64,000 bases of DNA, from NCBI GenBank assembly GCA_020465985.1, contig JAANYP010003725.1, forward strand, positions 526,501 to 590,500. The letters are read 5' to 3'. The DNA is from Centrapalus pauciflorus. Lineage: Eukaryota > Streptophyta > Magnoliopsida > Asterales > Asteraceae. Below, one piece after another: positions 23,534 through 37,300 of this stretch (positions within the stretch are counted from its first letter, which is position 1; every line of letters begins with the position of its first letter). The notes under the pieces are model-generated. The model was not told where the DNA came from, did not search any database, and worked only from the letters and a program-made list of their open reading frames with translations. Made by a program: the position numbers and the translations under genes.

Positions 23534-24839
23534 TACTAAGTTTAATTATATACATAAATAATTGTTAAATAAATAGAGATCAATGCATTTTGAAGTATAT
23601 ATAATTGCATCAAATAAAAATAATATGAAATAAAACATGACAAAGATCACACATGTCCATGAAAAAGGACATAAATGTTTATTAGTTATCAGAATCAGAT
23701 CAATTAAAGTTTAAGACTAACGTTCTTGCAAAATGATAAAATGTTGGACAGGTTCAGTTAAATTCTGAACATAGATTTAAAGAATTAAAGAGATTGTCAG
23801 GGGGTCAAATACTTGGAAAGAAAAGCTAGAGCTCTGATTAAAGATAAAATCCTGAGATAACTCGGGTGGCAGATTTTTCATATCTGTTTGACAAAGACCA
23901 GATCTGTGAGTTATAGATATTCATATTAAACATGCATAGATTCCGGTTGAGATATATTGCTGCTGTTAAATTATTGACATTCATTTATCAGCTGGATTGA
24001 GACCTGTGCACACCAAGGTTGGGTGTTGCCCAGAGGATCATGATAGCTATTTGATTATCATTTCATATTGCATTTGAGACTTCATCAGACATGGCTTACG
24101 ATTTATTGCTATCATGACTTCTATGACTTAAGCTTTCACTATTGATCAGACATTTGACATATATATTGATTCAGCTTGACTAGCCTTGATGGTCTATTGT
24201 TCTAGACCTGGCTATTTCACCAGTTCTTATGAACTTAGTAATGACCTCCGATGTTCCGCCATATTGAATTACTGGAAGCTAGCCCAGTATGTGGCTGATC
24301 CCCACGATTTAAGCGTGAGTGTGGCCTGAACATCATCCAATTCTATGATTCTATATCTCAATCATGAGGGCTGTAGCGGCAGCCAAGACATATCACGCTA
24401 AGACTAATGACTCCGCTTGACACGCATGTTGATATTGAAAATCTATAAACTCACTAAGCATTGCTTACAAATGTTGCATTAATATTTTACAGGAAATGCC
24501 AAAGGAAAATCACCTGCAGGACCTAGTACTTAGGTCATTCAAGATCCAAGTTTTGAAGTTTTCTTTGACCACTACTCAACAAACTTTCTGGTACTGATTG
24601 GAAGACAGCAAATGTGGTGGTTCTGGGTAGACTTGATGTGATGTATGATGTTATGACTAGATTAGATGTTACCCTTTTATAACTTTATTTTGAAATATGT
24701 AACTTAAATCCTAATCTGTAATGTACATGTAATTTTATTATTCCGCAATTTAATTACCCTATCTTAGTATGATTGATATTGTATTGTATGAATTGGGACC
24801 TAGACTCTGAGGACTGCCCCGTAAGGAGAGGTTTTCACA
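22198..24839 (+). repeat. 5' LTR of gypsy#3
   Basis: The LTR runs from TGTAACAACC to GGTTTTCACA, about 2.64 kb. It has the typical series of features: a CTCTCTCT leader at 22463-22475, a palindrome array at 22855-23280, (TA)n at 23328-23349 and 23469-23530, the CTCACTAAGCATTGCTTA block near 24450 and the ACAGGAAATGCC...ACCTAGTACTTAGG block near 24490-24535. Confidence 0.85.
22855..23280 (+). repeat. TACCGAAACC palindrome array
   Basis: About 20 copies of TACCGAAACC or its complement GGTTTCGGTA occur in 425 bp. Opposite orientations abut to form hairpins. 22871-22896 is a perfect 26-bp palindrome; near 22992-23017 and 23058-23082 are stems of 11-12 bp with 2-nt centres. The 3' LTR carries the same array at 30377-30800. 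The array is 0.66-1.08 kb into the LTR. Confidence 0.8.
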
Positions 24840-24842
24840 GGA

Positions 24843-24854
24843 TGGTATCAAAGC
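24843..24854 (+). other. Primer binding site of gypsy#3
   Basis: TGGTATCAAAGC lies three bases after the LTR end. It differs at one base from the usual tRNA-Met-complementary TGGTATCAGAGC. Confidence 0.75.
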
Positions 24855-25037
24855 ACTACTTTGAGTGAATCAAGTATTACGTGAGTATACTTGGTCTCAA
24901 ACTGAAGCAATACATATAGATCAATCATTTAGGTGGTTTGAACTGAGATAGGATGTACAGACTATTAGGATGGGAAAAAGAGTACATAGATCTAAGTCTA
25001 TAAACTGATAGTTAAATGCTTTTAATTTTCAGAAAAG

Positions 25038-28000
25038 ATGTCAGGATCAGGTGACATACCAAACAACATGACCCCACAACAGATGTTTGAAATGATGCAA
25101 CAACTCCTAGCCCAACACTCAGAACAACAGAATAAGACAATGCAAGAACAGTTTTAGGCCAGAGATGAGGCCGAAGCTAAAAGACGTGAAGATAAAAATA
25201 ATAAAAGAAAAGAAAAGCAAGTCCAGACTAATGAATTTGATTCTGATAACTCAAATCCCGAAACTCAAATTGCTCAGCCAAAAGGCTGCAAGTTTAAAGA
25301 TTTCAAAGCGAGCGGTGCCCTGAACTTTGAGGGTACAGTGAATCCAATTCAGGCGATGGATTGGATCAGTCATACAGAAGAAATCTTTAGAATTTCCGAC
25401 TGTTTAGATTCTAAGAAAGTGAGTTATGCGTGCGCGTTATTTGTGGGAGCTGCCCGTGCCTGGTGGAAAACTCAGAGGAGTATCTATGGTGAAGAAATAA
25501 TTCAGACTCTAGAGTGGAACCAGTTTCTTGATATGTTCAATGCGAAGTACTGCCCGATCGATCAACAAGATAAGATGGAAGTACAACTGATGCAGCTGAC
25601 TCAGGGGACGAAGACAGTTGACGAATACGAACACGAGTTTTCACGACTATGCGGTTACTCCTCATACCAAGTAGCTACCGAAGAAAGAAAGATGAATAGA
25701 TTCCGTGTAGGACTCAATCCTAGATACCGGCATCCGATGAGCGCTATCAAATATAAGAGTTATTTGGAAATGGTAGAAGCAGCTAGACAGATTGAGAGAG
25801 GATATCTAGAGTACGGTGATCAGCTATATGCTCCAACGACTAACCCAATGAATCCGTCTCCTCCGAAGAAACAAAGATTTGGCAGATTTTTCAAGCCAAA
25901 TAAGTCGCAATCTCAGCAATCCCATCAGCATAGTTAACAGCAGAAAGCACAAGTTTACTCCCTCACGAACGAACCACGATTCTGCAAGCGATGCAGAAGA
26001 TCACACATGAGACTGTGCAATCCAGATGATGTTACTTGCTTTGCGTGCAATATGATCGGTCATAGTAGTGAAGAATGTCCACAGCAGGGACGTGGATGCG
26101 CAAAATGTGGAAAAAGGGGACACTTTATGTATCGGTGTCGTAGCGGGTCGCGTTATCAGTCTCAGTCATCAGCTGGAGGGTCTACAGTTAAGAGTTCTGC
26201 TGCAACGCCGACTGCAAAGACTCGAGCTTTTCAAATAACAGCCGAGGAAGCAAAAGAAACACCTGATGTAGTTACCGGTATGTTCCTGCTTAACTCTATT
26301 CCTGCCCGAGTACTATTTGATTCCGGCGCGAGTCGTTCTTTCATATCAACATCTTTTCCACAAAGATTACATAAGTCTCCATCAAAGCTTTCTGTGATAC
26401 TAGACATTGAGACAGCTAGTAACAATTTTGTTATGGCTGATTCTGTTTACCGTAATTGCACACTACTTGTTGACAACATCGTATTCAACCTTGAACTTAT
26501 CCCGATTCCGTTGAAAGAATTTGACGTCATCATCGGCATGGATTGGTTAATGAACAACGAGGCTACAATTATCTGCAACCGGCGAATCATCAGAATCAAG
26601 TCTTCAGACGGTCGGGTATTGGAGATTAAAGGAGAGAAAAGAAAAGGTGCTCATTGCTTCATATCTATATAAAAAGCTCATAAATACTTGTCTAGAGGTC
26701 ACGACTCCTACCTTTGTTATGCTCTATCTGAGTCCAGCTCTGAAAAGAGATCTCTGTCTGATATTCCTATTGTCTACAAGTTCCCAGACGTTTTTCCTGA
26801 TGACATTTCCGGAGTGCCACCGGAACGTCAAGTCGAGTTCAGTATTGACTTGGTTCCTGGTGCGGCTCCTATTGCAAAAGCTCCTTACAGACTTGCACCT
26901 GCAGAAATGCAGGAAATGTCAAAGCAACTGCAAGAACTGTTAGAGAAGGGGTTTATCCGACCAAGTTCTTCTCCGTGGGGTGCACCTGTTCTATTTGTTA
27001 AAAAGAAAGACGGAACCTTCCGTATGTGCATCGACTATCGCCAGTTGAACAAGGTTACCATAAAGAATAAGTATCCTCTGGCCAGAATCGATGATCTGTT
27101 TGATCAGCTACAAGGAGCCAGTTACTTCTCGAAAATAGATCTCCGTTCTGGGTATCATCAGTTGAAAGTTAGAGATGAGGATGTTCCAAAGACAGCCTTC
27201 CGTACAAGATACGGTCATTACGAATTTCTCGTGATGCCGTTCGGCTTAACAAATGCACCAGCGGCGTTCATAGACCTCATGAATCGCGTGTGCAGACCAA
27301 TGTTGGATAAATCAGTTATCGTATTCATAGACGATATTCTGATTTACTCCAAAACGGAGGCTGATCATTCTATTCATCTGCGGCAATTGCTAGAGTTACT
27401 AAGAAAAGAAAGACTCTACGCAAAGTTTTCTAAATGCGAGTTTTGGCTCAGACAGGTATAATTTCTATTATATATGTCTTGAGTTATTTTCTAAGTATTC
27501 CCTGATTTACATCAAAACTTGAACTTCTATTTTGATTCTTATAGATTCAATTCCTTGGCCATGTTGTTTCTGGCGAAGGGATTTTTGTTGATCCGTCTAA
27601 AGTCGAGGCCGTTCAGAAATGCCAAACGCCTCGCAATGCCTCAGAAATAAGAAGTTTCCTCGGATTGGCTGGTTACTACCGGCGATTCATAAAGGACTTC
27701 TCGAAGATTGTTGTACCTCTAACGATGCTAACACGAAAGAATACTCCTTTCGTTTGGACCGATAAACAGCAAGAGGCATTTGACATTCTGAAACAGAAGC
27801 TTATCCAAGCGCCGATCCTAGCCTTGCCAGAAGGTAATGACGATTTCGTCGTTTACAGCGACGCATCTGGTACTGGCTTAGGATGTGTTCTCATGCAAAG
27901 AGGAAAGGTTATTGCCTACGCTTCAAGGCAATTAAAAGACTACGAGAAAAGTGCACCGACTCATGATCTTGAGTTGGCTGCCGTTACCTTTGCACTGAAG

Positions 28001-29682
28001 ATCTGGCGTCACTATCTTTATGGGACTCGGTCTCAGCTCTACACTGATCACAAGAGTCTCAAACATCTCTTTACTCAGAAGGATCTAAATATGAAACAGC
28101 GACGGTCCTTGGAGCTTATTAAGGACTATGATTGCGAGATCCTATATCATCCCGGCAAAGCTAATGTTGTCGCGGATGCTTTGAGTAGGAAAGTCTATCC
28201 AGAAAAGTGTTGTTATGCCCTAACTCCGGTCATATTCTCTTCTGATCTTATAGAAGACATCCGACTTTCCCAAGCTGAAGCACTGAAAGAAGAGAATATC
28301 AGTTCCGAAAATCTTAAAGGGCAGCTACAATTTCTAACTCTGAATCATTTGGGACTTCACTGTCTCAAGGGAAACCGAATCTGGATTCCTAAGTATGGTT
28401 CAATTCGCAGCACTCTTCTGTCCGAAGCTCATCAGTCCAAGTTATATGTTCATCCTGGCAGCTCAAAGATGTATTTTGATCTGAAAGCCGATTGGTGGCC
28501 AGGAATGAAGAAAGACATCGGTAAGTGTGTTGAAAGCTGCAGAGTATGTCAGATGGTTAAGGCAGAACACCAGAAACCCTTTGGGGATATGCAACCACTA
28601 CCCGTTCCTGAATGGAAGTGGGAGCATATAACTATGGATTTCATCACGAAATTGCCTAAGACCAAGAGACAACACGACTCCATCTGGGTAGTCGTTGACC
28701 GTTTAACAAAGTCAGCACATTTCATACCGATGAAAGAAACTTATTCTCTCGATAGATTGGCGCAGTTGTACATCACAGAAATTATTTCTCGTCACGGTGT
28801 GCCAAAATCTATTGTTTCTGATCGTGATAGTCGTTTCACATCCAGATTCTGGCAAGCACTGCAAGATGGAATGGGTACTCGGATCTCTATGAGTACTGCT
28901 TATCATCCTAATGCAGATGGCCAGAGTGAGCGTACTATCCTAACTCTGGAAGATATGCTTCGTGCCTGCGTTCTTGATCTAGGTGTAACTGGGATGACCA
29001 CTTGCCTCTGGTCGAATTCTCTTACAACAACAGTTATCATTCAACGATCAAGATGGCTCCTTTTGAAGCTTTGTACGGTCGAAAATGCAGAACTCCCACC
29101 TGTTGGCGCGAAACAGGTGAACCGCCTATAGCGGGTCCTGCCCTTCTACAGTTGACTCACGAAAAGATTCAGCTGGTTAGAAGAAATATTCTTGAAGCTC
29201 AGAGCAGGCAGAAGTCATACTATGATAACCGGCACAGATCAATCAGTTTTGCAGTTAACGATTGGGTGATGCTGAAAGTATCCCCAATGAAGAATGTGGT
29301 GCGGTTCATTAAAAGAAACAAGCTAGCTCCGAGATTCATCGGTCCGTTCAAGATTGTTGACAAGATAGGAAACCAGTCTTATCGTCTTGAACTGCCAGCG
29401 GACTTATCTGGAATACATCCTGTATTCCATGTTAGTCACTTGAGAAAGAGTTTAGCAGACGAAAGAGAAGTGCAGATACCACATGTTAACCTGCAAATTG
29501 ATGAGAAGCTTAGAGTGGTCGAAGAGCCGGAGTGTATTCTGGACTCGAAGACCAAAAAGCTTCGTAATAAAGAAATACAGATGGTGCTCGTCCAGTGGAA
29601 ACACCACAAGGGTTCGCATCAGTCTTGGGAATCAGAAGATGTAATGAAAGCAACATATCCCAGTCTGTTCGAACATAGCTAA
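25038..29682 (+). pseudogene. gag-pol of gypsy#3 (gag, PR, RT, RNase H, IN, chromodomain)
   Basis: One polyprotein starts at ATG 25038 and stops at 29680-29682. Gag capsid is at 25260-25800. Two CCHC zinc knuckles (CFACNMIGHSSEEC, CAKCGKRGHFMYRC) lie at 26035-26140, protease LFDSGAS near 26310 and RT MCIDYRQLN with FIDDIL at 27020-27345. RNase H (VYSDASG) is near 27855, integrase (HHCC zinc finger, then MDFI, SDRDSRF and DGQSER) at 28440-28930, and a C-terminal chromodomain (LRNKEIQMVLVQWKHHKG) at 29560-29615. Breaks are in-frame stops at 25156 (TAG), 25935 (TAA) and 26670 (TAA), and a 1-bp deletion near 28984. An 89-bp intron-like segment at 27456-27544 also divides RT from RNase H. The chromodomain and LTR layout suggest the Tekay clade. 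Confidence 0.88.
27456..27544 (+). other. Intron-like segment inside RT of gypsy#3
   Basis: The segment starts CAG|GTATAA and ends CTTATAG|AT, is 89 bp and about 24% GC, against clearly higher GC on both sides. The uninterrupted relative at 43-46 kb has no counterpart. Removing it rejoins the conserved WLRQ...FLGH block exactly in frame. Retained, it places a TAA two codons after the donor. A CTGAT branch-like site lies about 40 nt before the acceptor. Confidence 0.72.
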
Positions 29683-29698
29683 CTTCGGGGACGAAGTT
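29681..29698 (+). other. Hairpin between pol stop and 3' LTR of gypsy#3
   Basis: AACTTCG and CGAAGTT form a 7-bp stem with a GGGA loop, overlapping the stop codon region. It matches the position of the hairpins at 1805-1824 and 46764-46781. Confidence 0.6.
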
Positions 29699-29719
29699 TG
29701 TGCGTGGTGGAGCCCATTC

Positions 29720-31424
<1,705 letters not shown>

Positions 31425-31780
31425 CATGGACTAAGTTAGTCATCAACCGGATTAGATGCTTGAAGAAGGTTTCATTGAGGACAATGCCACTCAATGTTCT
31501 GAGAAACATGATGTGGCGAATTGTTGACGATGAAACAGCTGAAGCTACAATGGATTATGAAGATGACAAGGTTATAACCCTTTGCATCTTGTGAACCTTT
31601 CTTAGGGTGATCTGCAGAAGCTTCACAAGCAGCCGATTCTCTTTCATGAATGTTGGAGTTCGGAAGGCAGAAAACACAAGAGAATGAATAGAGGTTGCGT
31701 TAATCTGGGTCTTTTTACAGGATGCAATCTGAACAGGCCTAAAATTATGATCGATGAACAACAACTAGAAGTTATCATCA
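31425..31780 (+). pseudogene. C-terminal remnant of SIRE extra ORF (copia C)
   Basis: The nucleotide sequence matches the end of the copia#1 extra ORF (around 9450-9740): a block reading MPLNVLRNMMW, a DDETAEATMD block and an LQKLHKQPI block can be traced. Frameshifts and stops break the frame. Only the last ~110 codons of the ORF remain. Confidence 0.65.
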
Positions 31781-31790
31781 AGGGGGAGTT

Positions 31791-32443
31791 TGTTGGTACA
31801 TCCGGTGTGACGACAGCAGTCTAGTTTTGTTATTAATTATGTATTATGTCTGCATTTGCATGTTAAGTTCTAGAATGTCAAGTTTAGTTCTAGACTGTCA
31901 AGATAAGTTCTAAACTGTGAAGTTAAGTTCTAGAATGTGCAGTTAAGTTCTAGAATGTCAAGTTAAGTTCTAGACTGTCAAGTTAAGTTCTAGAATGTGC
32001 AGTTAAGTTTTAGACTGTCAAGTTAAGTTCTAGACTGTGAAGTTAAGTTCTAGAATGTGTAGATAAATTCTAAGATGTGAAGATAAGTTCGTGGAGGAGC
32101 GTCTACACGAACTTAAAGGCTATATAATGAACTTATCATTGTCAATTCAACAATCTTTGAAGGCTCAGAGGTTTTGTCGAACTTGAGAGCAAACAGAACA
32201 TCCGGATAAAGAAATCTTTGGATAACACGATTTTCAGAGCTCGTATAGTACACGTACGATCTAGAAAGGTTTTCAGAGAGTTTCTTGGAGCAATACATCG
32301 TGTGGGGCCATGTATTACATCGGCTAACATCGTGTTCGGCTCGTGTTCCGTGCGTGATCGATCCGTGAAGCGTCTAACGAGGATTCCGCGCTCGTTGGAC
32401 GACGTCACGTCAAGATCAGATCTGTAGACGTGGTGACATTACA
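31791..32443 (+). repeat. 3' LTR of copia C
   Basis: The LTR runs from TGTTGGTACA to GACATTACA, 653 bp. Its ends match the copia#1 LTR, including GGATTCCGCGCTCGTT near 32380, but its internal motif array is entirely different (TTCTAGAA units instead of GATTCGAAT). Confidence 0.75.
31861..32090 (+). repeat. 20-bp tandem array with TTCTAGAA dyads
   Basis: Eleven and a half units of exactly 20 bp have the consensus AGTTAAGTTCTAGAATGTCA. Five units (starting 31861, 31921, 31941, 31981 and 32041) carry the perfect palindrome TTCTAGAA, and most others carry TTCTAGAC or TTCTAAAC. TTCnnGAA is the core dyad of heat-shock elements. Confidence 0.85.
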
Positions 32444-33240
32444 CTACTTCAACCTTTGCTCGGTTCTACCTTCTCTTTCCCTTTTCCTTCTATTCCTGAA
32501 AAGTGTAAATCAACAAAATGGTTAAGCAATAATGTTTAGTGAGTGACTAGATCAATAATGTACCACGTTCAATAGCTAATCAGTTAATAAACCTGCAAGG
32601 CATGAACAATCACAATAAAGCATTATTGTATAAGAGATCTCAAAGGAGATGAGACATATCAAGAGGGAGACTCTTGAAAATGTCACGAAAACACTACACA
32701 CTATGAGTACATCCAGGGAGTATGTAGTACCAAAAATCATCGGGGCCTGCAGTACCCGGCATCGTACTCCCGCCAACAATAAAGTACGGCATCATAATCC
32801 GAGATCATCGGTAGTATGGCTATCATGTACATCACACATAGTAATGTACTATGTAATAAGCAATGTAATAAACATGTACATGTCAAGATTAACCACATAA
32901 ATCAATTAAGGTATAAGGATAAGCATAACCATCATAGATAGATAACGTAAGGCATAAGCACGAAGCAATTTGCATGATAATGAGAAACGAGCAAGTAACA
33001 TCATGTATGTGGTACACATATATCACTAGTACTCACTATCAACGCATAAAGGATCCCATCAATAACATGCCAACACAATATATAGGAATAGAGTTAGTAT
33101 AAGCCTCGCCACAAGCTCCAAGAGCCGCCAAAATTAGTTACAAGACAGCTAGACACAACACATGAACACCAAGAATGTTAAAAGCCAAGAACAACTCTTA
33201 AATTAAGCTTACATTTACTTTAATGAACTTATAAATTGTA
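32444..33240 (-). repeat. Antisense gypsy LTR fragment
   Basis: Read on the minus strand, 32560-32450 has the CTCACTAAACATTATTGCTT...CAGGAA blocks found near the 3' end of all gypsy LTRs here. The neighbouring sequence to about 33200 has comparable LTR character. The right limit is uncertain. Copia C appears to have inserted at 32443/32444. Confidence 0.5.
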
Positions 33241-33249
33241 GGGATACTG

Positions 33250-33261
33250 TGCCCGATACCA
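33250..33261 (-). other. Possible primer binding site of antisense copia element
   Basis: The minus strand reads TGGTATCGGGCA, with the TGGTATC start of tRNA-Met-type primer sites. It is directly downstream of the LTR that begins at 34219. Confidence 0.45.
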
Positions 33262-33262
33262 A

Positions 33263-34219
33263 TTATAAAATATAAGAAAAGTATTACCAATTACAATTCT
33301 GAAATAAAATTACAATACATGAAAATAAATAAAATACGGAAATTAAAATTACAAGTAAAGGAAATAACAATACTGAAAAGTAAATTACAATACGGAAAAG
33401 AAGGCTGAGTCTCGTGTTTGACACGATTCCCTTAAAACAGATTTGAAGTCTGTTTCCCAGGGTACAATAGCCAAAGCAGCGTGTACTGCCGGAGGTAACC
33501 AACTTGCCTGAAAAATCACGTGAATTTGAAGTGTTCTTCGTTCTTGGAAGCAGCAACGTCTTGCTGTTAAAGTGCAAAAAGTTTCAAGAATGCAAAGTGT
33601 TTTCCAAGTCTTTCAAATGTAAAAATGATGTGTTGTATATCCTATTCTTTTATAGGAAAAAATGAATTGAAACACCTAATTAATCATATTTTAATTACAA
33701 AATCCGTTTTGTAATACTGCATTATTACAAGGTTTATTGTTAATTAATATGAATAATTATGTGTTGAAAACCAAATCGTAACAGCTTTTCAAACTTGTAA
33801 CAGCTTTCAGCAATCTCGGAGTAAAAAGTTACCTCGCACAAGCCCTGGTTTTCGGAGCTGCGTTCGTGTCTGCAGTTGTACACGAGTTCAGTGGGGGAAA
33901 GCCACAAGCAATCTTGTCATGATTTTGAACACTCCTCCTTATAAACCCACTTTGGTTTCCATCTCCCTTCCTGTGGGACTCAAGTTCACCCACTAGAAAG
34001 TGTTTCATTCATTCCAAACACCAATTTTTTAAGCATCGATATCTCATTCATCTTAGCTCCGTTTTGGACGTAGTTTATATCGTTGGAATCCGCTCTTCAA
34101 GGAGAATACAAACCCACAAAATATTAATTATATATCTCACAATTATATATAATTATATTTGGTCCAAGAATATAGAAAATACACTTTTTCCTTTGAAAAA
34201 TTTACACTTTTTTCCAACA
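33263..34219 (-). repeat. Antisense copia LTR
   Basis: On the minus strand it opens with TGTTGGAAAA at 34219 and runs about 950 bp to the possible primer binding site. It contains repeated AATTGTAATT blocks and a TATAAAAGAATAGG promoter-like motif near 33650. It resembles Tork/TAR-type copia LTRs in layout, but I could not find a precise CA end. Confidence 0.5.
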
Positions 34220-34325
34220 TAAATATGGTTCAAAATTCATTATTAGAAGTTAGAATATCCATTAACTATTGTTTAAAGTCTAAAGTGATCATTAATCATG
34301 TTTTAGTATGTGACTAGTTTATGAC

Positions 34326-34340
34326 CCGTGTAAAACACAG
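34326..34340 (-). other. Helitron 3'-terminal hairpin
   Basis: On the minus strand CTGTGT and ACACGG pair across a TTT loop, with one G-T wobble. This lies eight bases before the terminal CTAG at 34317-34314. Confidence 0.65.
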
Positions 34341-37300
34341 ATTTTGTTTAAAAAGAGTAGATTATCAATTATTTAACAAAGATAAAATCTATGAACATTA
34401 CAAATATTAAAAATTTCAAAATTAAATTACTAATATCACAAAGTAATACAACGATATGAAAAATAAGCCGTAACATGCACTACATGCATAAATGTGGAAA
34501 AGAAACTTCACAAGTTATTTAACACCTCTTTGTATACAACATTGGATGTCTTTTTTAAAAGTTCACCGTCTTTATTTAAGATCAACATTTTTAACCCGTT
34601 TCTGCTCTTGACACTGCAACATATAACTGTCCATGTGTAAAAACCGGCCTTGGCAAAAACAAACCCACTGACAAAGATTGTGCTTGACTTTTGTTAATAG
34701 TCATTGCAAAACAAACCGCAATTGGGAATTGTCTTCTTTGAATCTTAAACGGTAAACTCTAATCAGTCGGACTGAGTTTCATTTTTGGTATAAAAGTTAT
34801 GCTACCAACATTGTTTCCGATATGATCTTTGCTTCTATAATACGCTCTCTAAGTTTCAAAACTTGTAGGCTGGTACCATTGCATAAACCGCCAATCTGAT
34901 CAATATTTCGAATCAACATGATTGGAACACCAACTTTTAAAACCAATTTGTGATGAGGCAAGCCAGAAAACTTCATGCCATTAAGCACATCGGGAGAGTA
35001 TAAGGAATTTTCAAAGGTAGAGTGAAGAAACTCAGATTCACATACCGAGTCCGAACTCAGATAAACTTTTTCCTCACATTCAAAAGATTCAAGCAACCTA
35101 TTATTTATGATATCCACTACTTCATGAGTTGGTGCAAGAATTGCTCGTTCTTGAAAATAAGATGAACTTCTATAATTGAAATTAACATCCGGGTAGGCAA
35201 ATTGAATTAGTGAACCTACGGGATTGTTAGAATCATTTATGAGAAGATCATCAGGTATTTAAATATCTGCTTCTCCATCATTAGTTCCACTGGCCAATCC
35301 CTCTCCTATATTTAATATCCAGTCTGCAAACTCTTTTGTATCGTCCAAATCTGGATTTTGACACCCAACTTTTAGTCTCATGTTGATCGTTAACTTGAGG
35401 ACTCGACAATGTTGCCAGATATATGATGAATTCAGAGTTGCATTGACAATGTCGTTCCTGTTGCCTTTAGTTATGACAGGAAGAATTTGTCCGAAATCAC
35501 CACCAAATACTATTACCTTCCCTCCGAATGGTTTATCTTCTTTGAATCTCTCACCTGTACTCAATGTTCTATCCAACGCTTCGAAGGCATGCTTATGTAC
35601 CATAGGGGCCTCATCCCAAATAATCAACTTAGTCTTCTTCAATAGCTACATCGCTACCTGCCTTTATGCTACAAATACTATCCTCATTAAGGTTAATAGG
35701 AATACAAAATCGTGAATGAGTTGTCCTTCCACCGCTTAACAGTAGTGATGCAATGCCACTCGATGCAACATTCAATACCATCTCACCTTTACATCGTATA
35801 GCCGATGCTAAAGTTCTCCAAATAAATGTTTTCCCCGTGCCACCATATCCATACACGAAGAAAACTCCACCTTGATCATGATCAACAACATTCATCACTT
35901 GTTCGTAACATTATGTTGTTCATCGGTTAAATTGATGAACTTTTGGGCATGTTCAACTGCAAGAACTTCTTTATCATAGGAAAGCTCATCACAAATTAAC
36001 CGATTGCTTGCAAATGATAAGGACTCTTCCGATGGGTAAGGCATATTTTCGAATCTTCGAATAGAACTTCCAAGTCGGCGCATTACTTTCTCAACCTCAA
36101 ACAAAGTAAAATCCTTGAGTTGATCATCACTCAGTGACATAGCTGTAAAAAAATATGAACAAATTTTATGTAAAGTATAGAATACATAAAATGTCAAAAA
36201 ATGTATAAAACATATAACTAAAGACTAAACGTAATACCTGGAGAGTTATACAGTTTCTTTCGGTTATAAATAATGTCATCTGACATTTTTGACTAACTTT
36301 TTTCCCAAAGAACGTTTGGTCTTGATACACTATCTGATATCAATAACATCGCAAACAAATAATGTACATAAGATACACTTCTGTATCTACTTGCTTCCTC
36401 GATGGCTTCGATATACTCCTTGTCATCATCCAACAATCCAAGTGCATAACAAGCATCCCTGAATGAGGGATGTATAGTACCATTAATCGTACGAATGTCT
36501 TAAAATGATGTCGGTCCTTTCACCTTGCTCAATAAAACCCTCAAAAAATATGCTTCTCCCACAGATAGCGGACAATAATTAATTCTACCAACTGAAAAAC
36601 CTCTTGTCCTTGGGGCCCAAGTTTTTTTGTCTGCTTTCCAAACTAACTTGGAAGAAAATTCAATGTAACTTAACTCACGCACTTCTGAATAGACGTTGTT
36701 ACATTTCATCCACTCAAGAAACATTGTTGAAGATACAAACGGCTTTTCTAGAACATCATCTATCAAATCATCCGCATCATATACAACCTACTGCTTGCCA
36801 GGCAAATGAAATGGTAACCTCTGGACTGAAGGAGATCGATAATGAACATCATATGAAAATATTCTCCATGCGGCTTCACAAGCATATAGATACTTGAAAG
36901 CATACAATAAGGTTAATGTACTAAATGTCGTCGTAAATCATTTAAAATATCATACATACTTTATTGAAAATAGATAATTACCTGCAATCATAATACTCTT
37001 TTATTTCATCGACATTAATATGATCTTGTTCAACATTGTTCATACCAACCACGGCAGCGGTGACTCTATCAGGGCCCTTGTTAATGTATTTAAACAGATA
37101 TTTCATTGATCCTGCTTGATTGCACCATTCAACATTTAAATGTGCCTGGTATCGTTTCAAAAGAAACTTATTGTAAGGAACATCAAATCTGTTATCCAAC
37201 TGGATTTGACCCTTTTGAACGACATTCCCATTATCACGTCTTCTATTAATTGGATATCTCTCATCATCAACTGTTGTTCTGTCATTGAATTTTCTTGGAA

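Larger units (their letters stand above)
31425..32443 (+). mobile_element. SIRE-type copia C, 3' end
   Basis: This is a fragment of the same family as copia#1. A decayed C-terminal coding tail (31425-31780) is followed by the polypurine tract AAGGGGGAG (31780-31788) and a 3' LTR (31791-32443). The left boundary is an abrupt join to the truncated gypsy#3 LTR. Confidence 0.75.
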
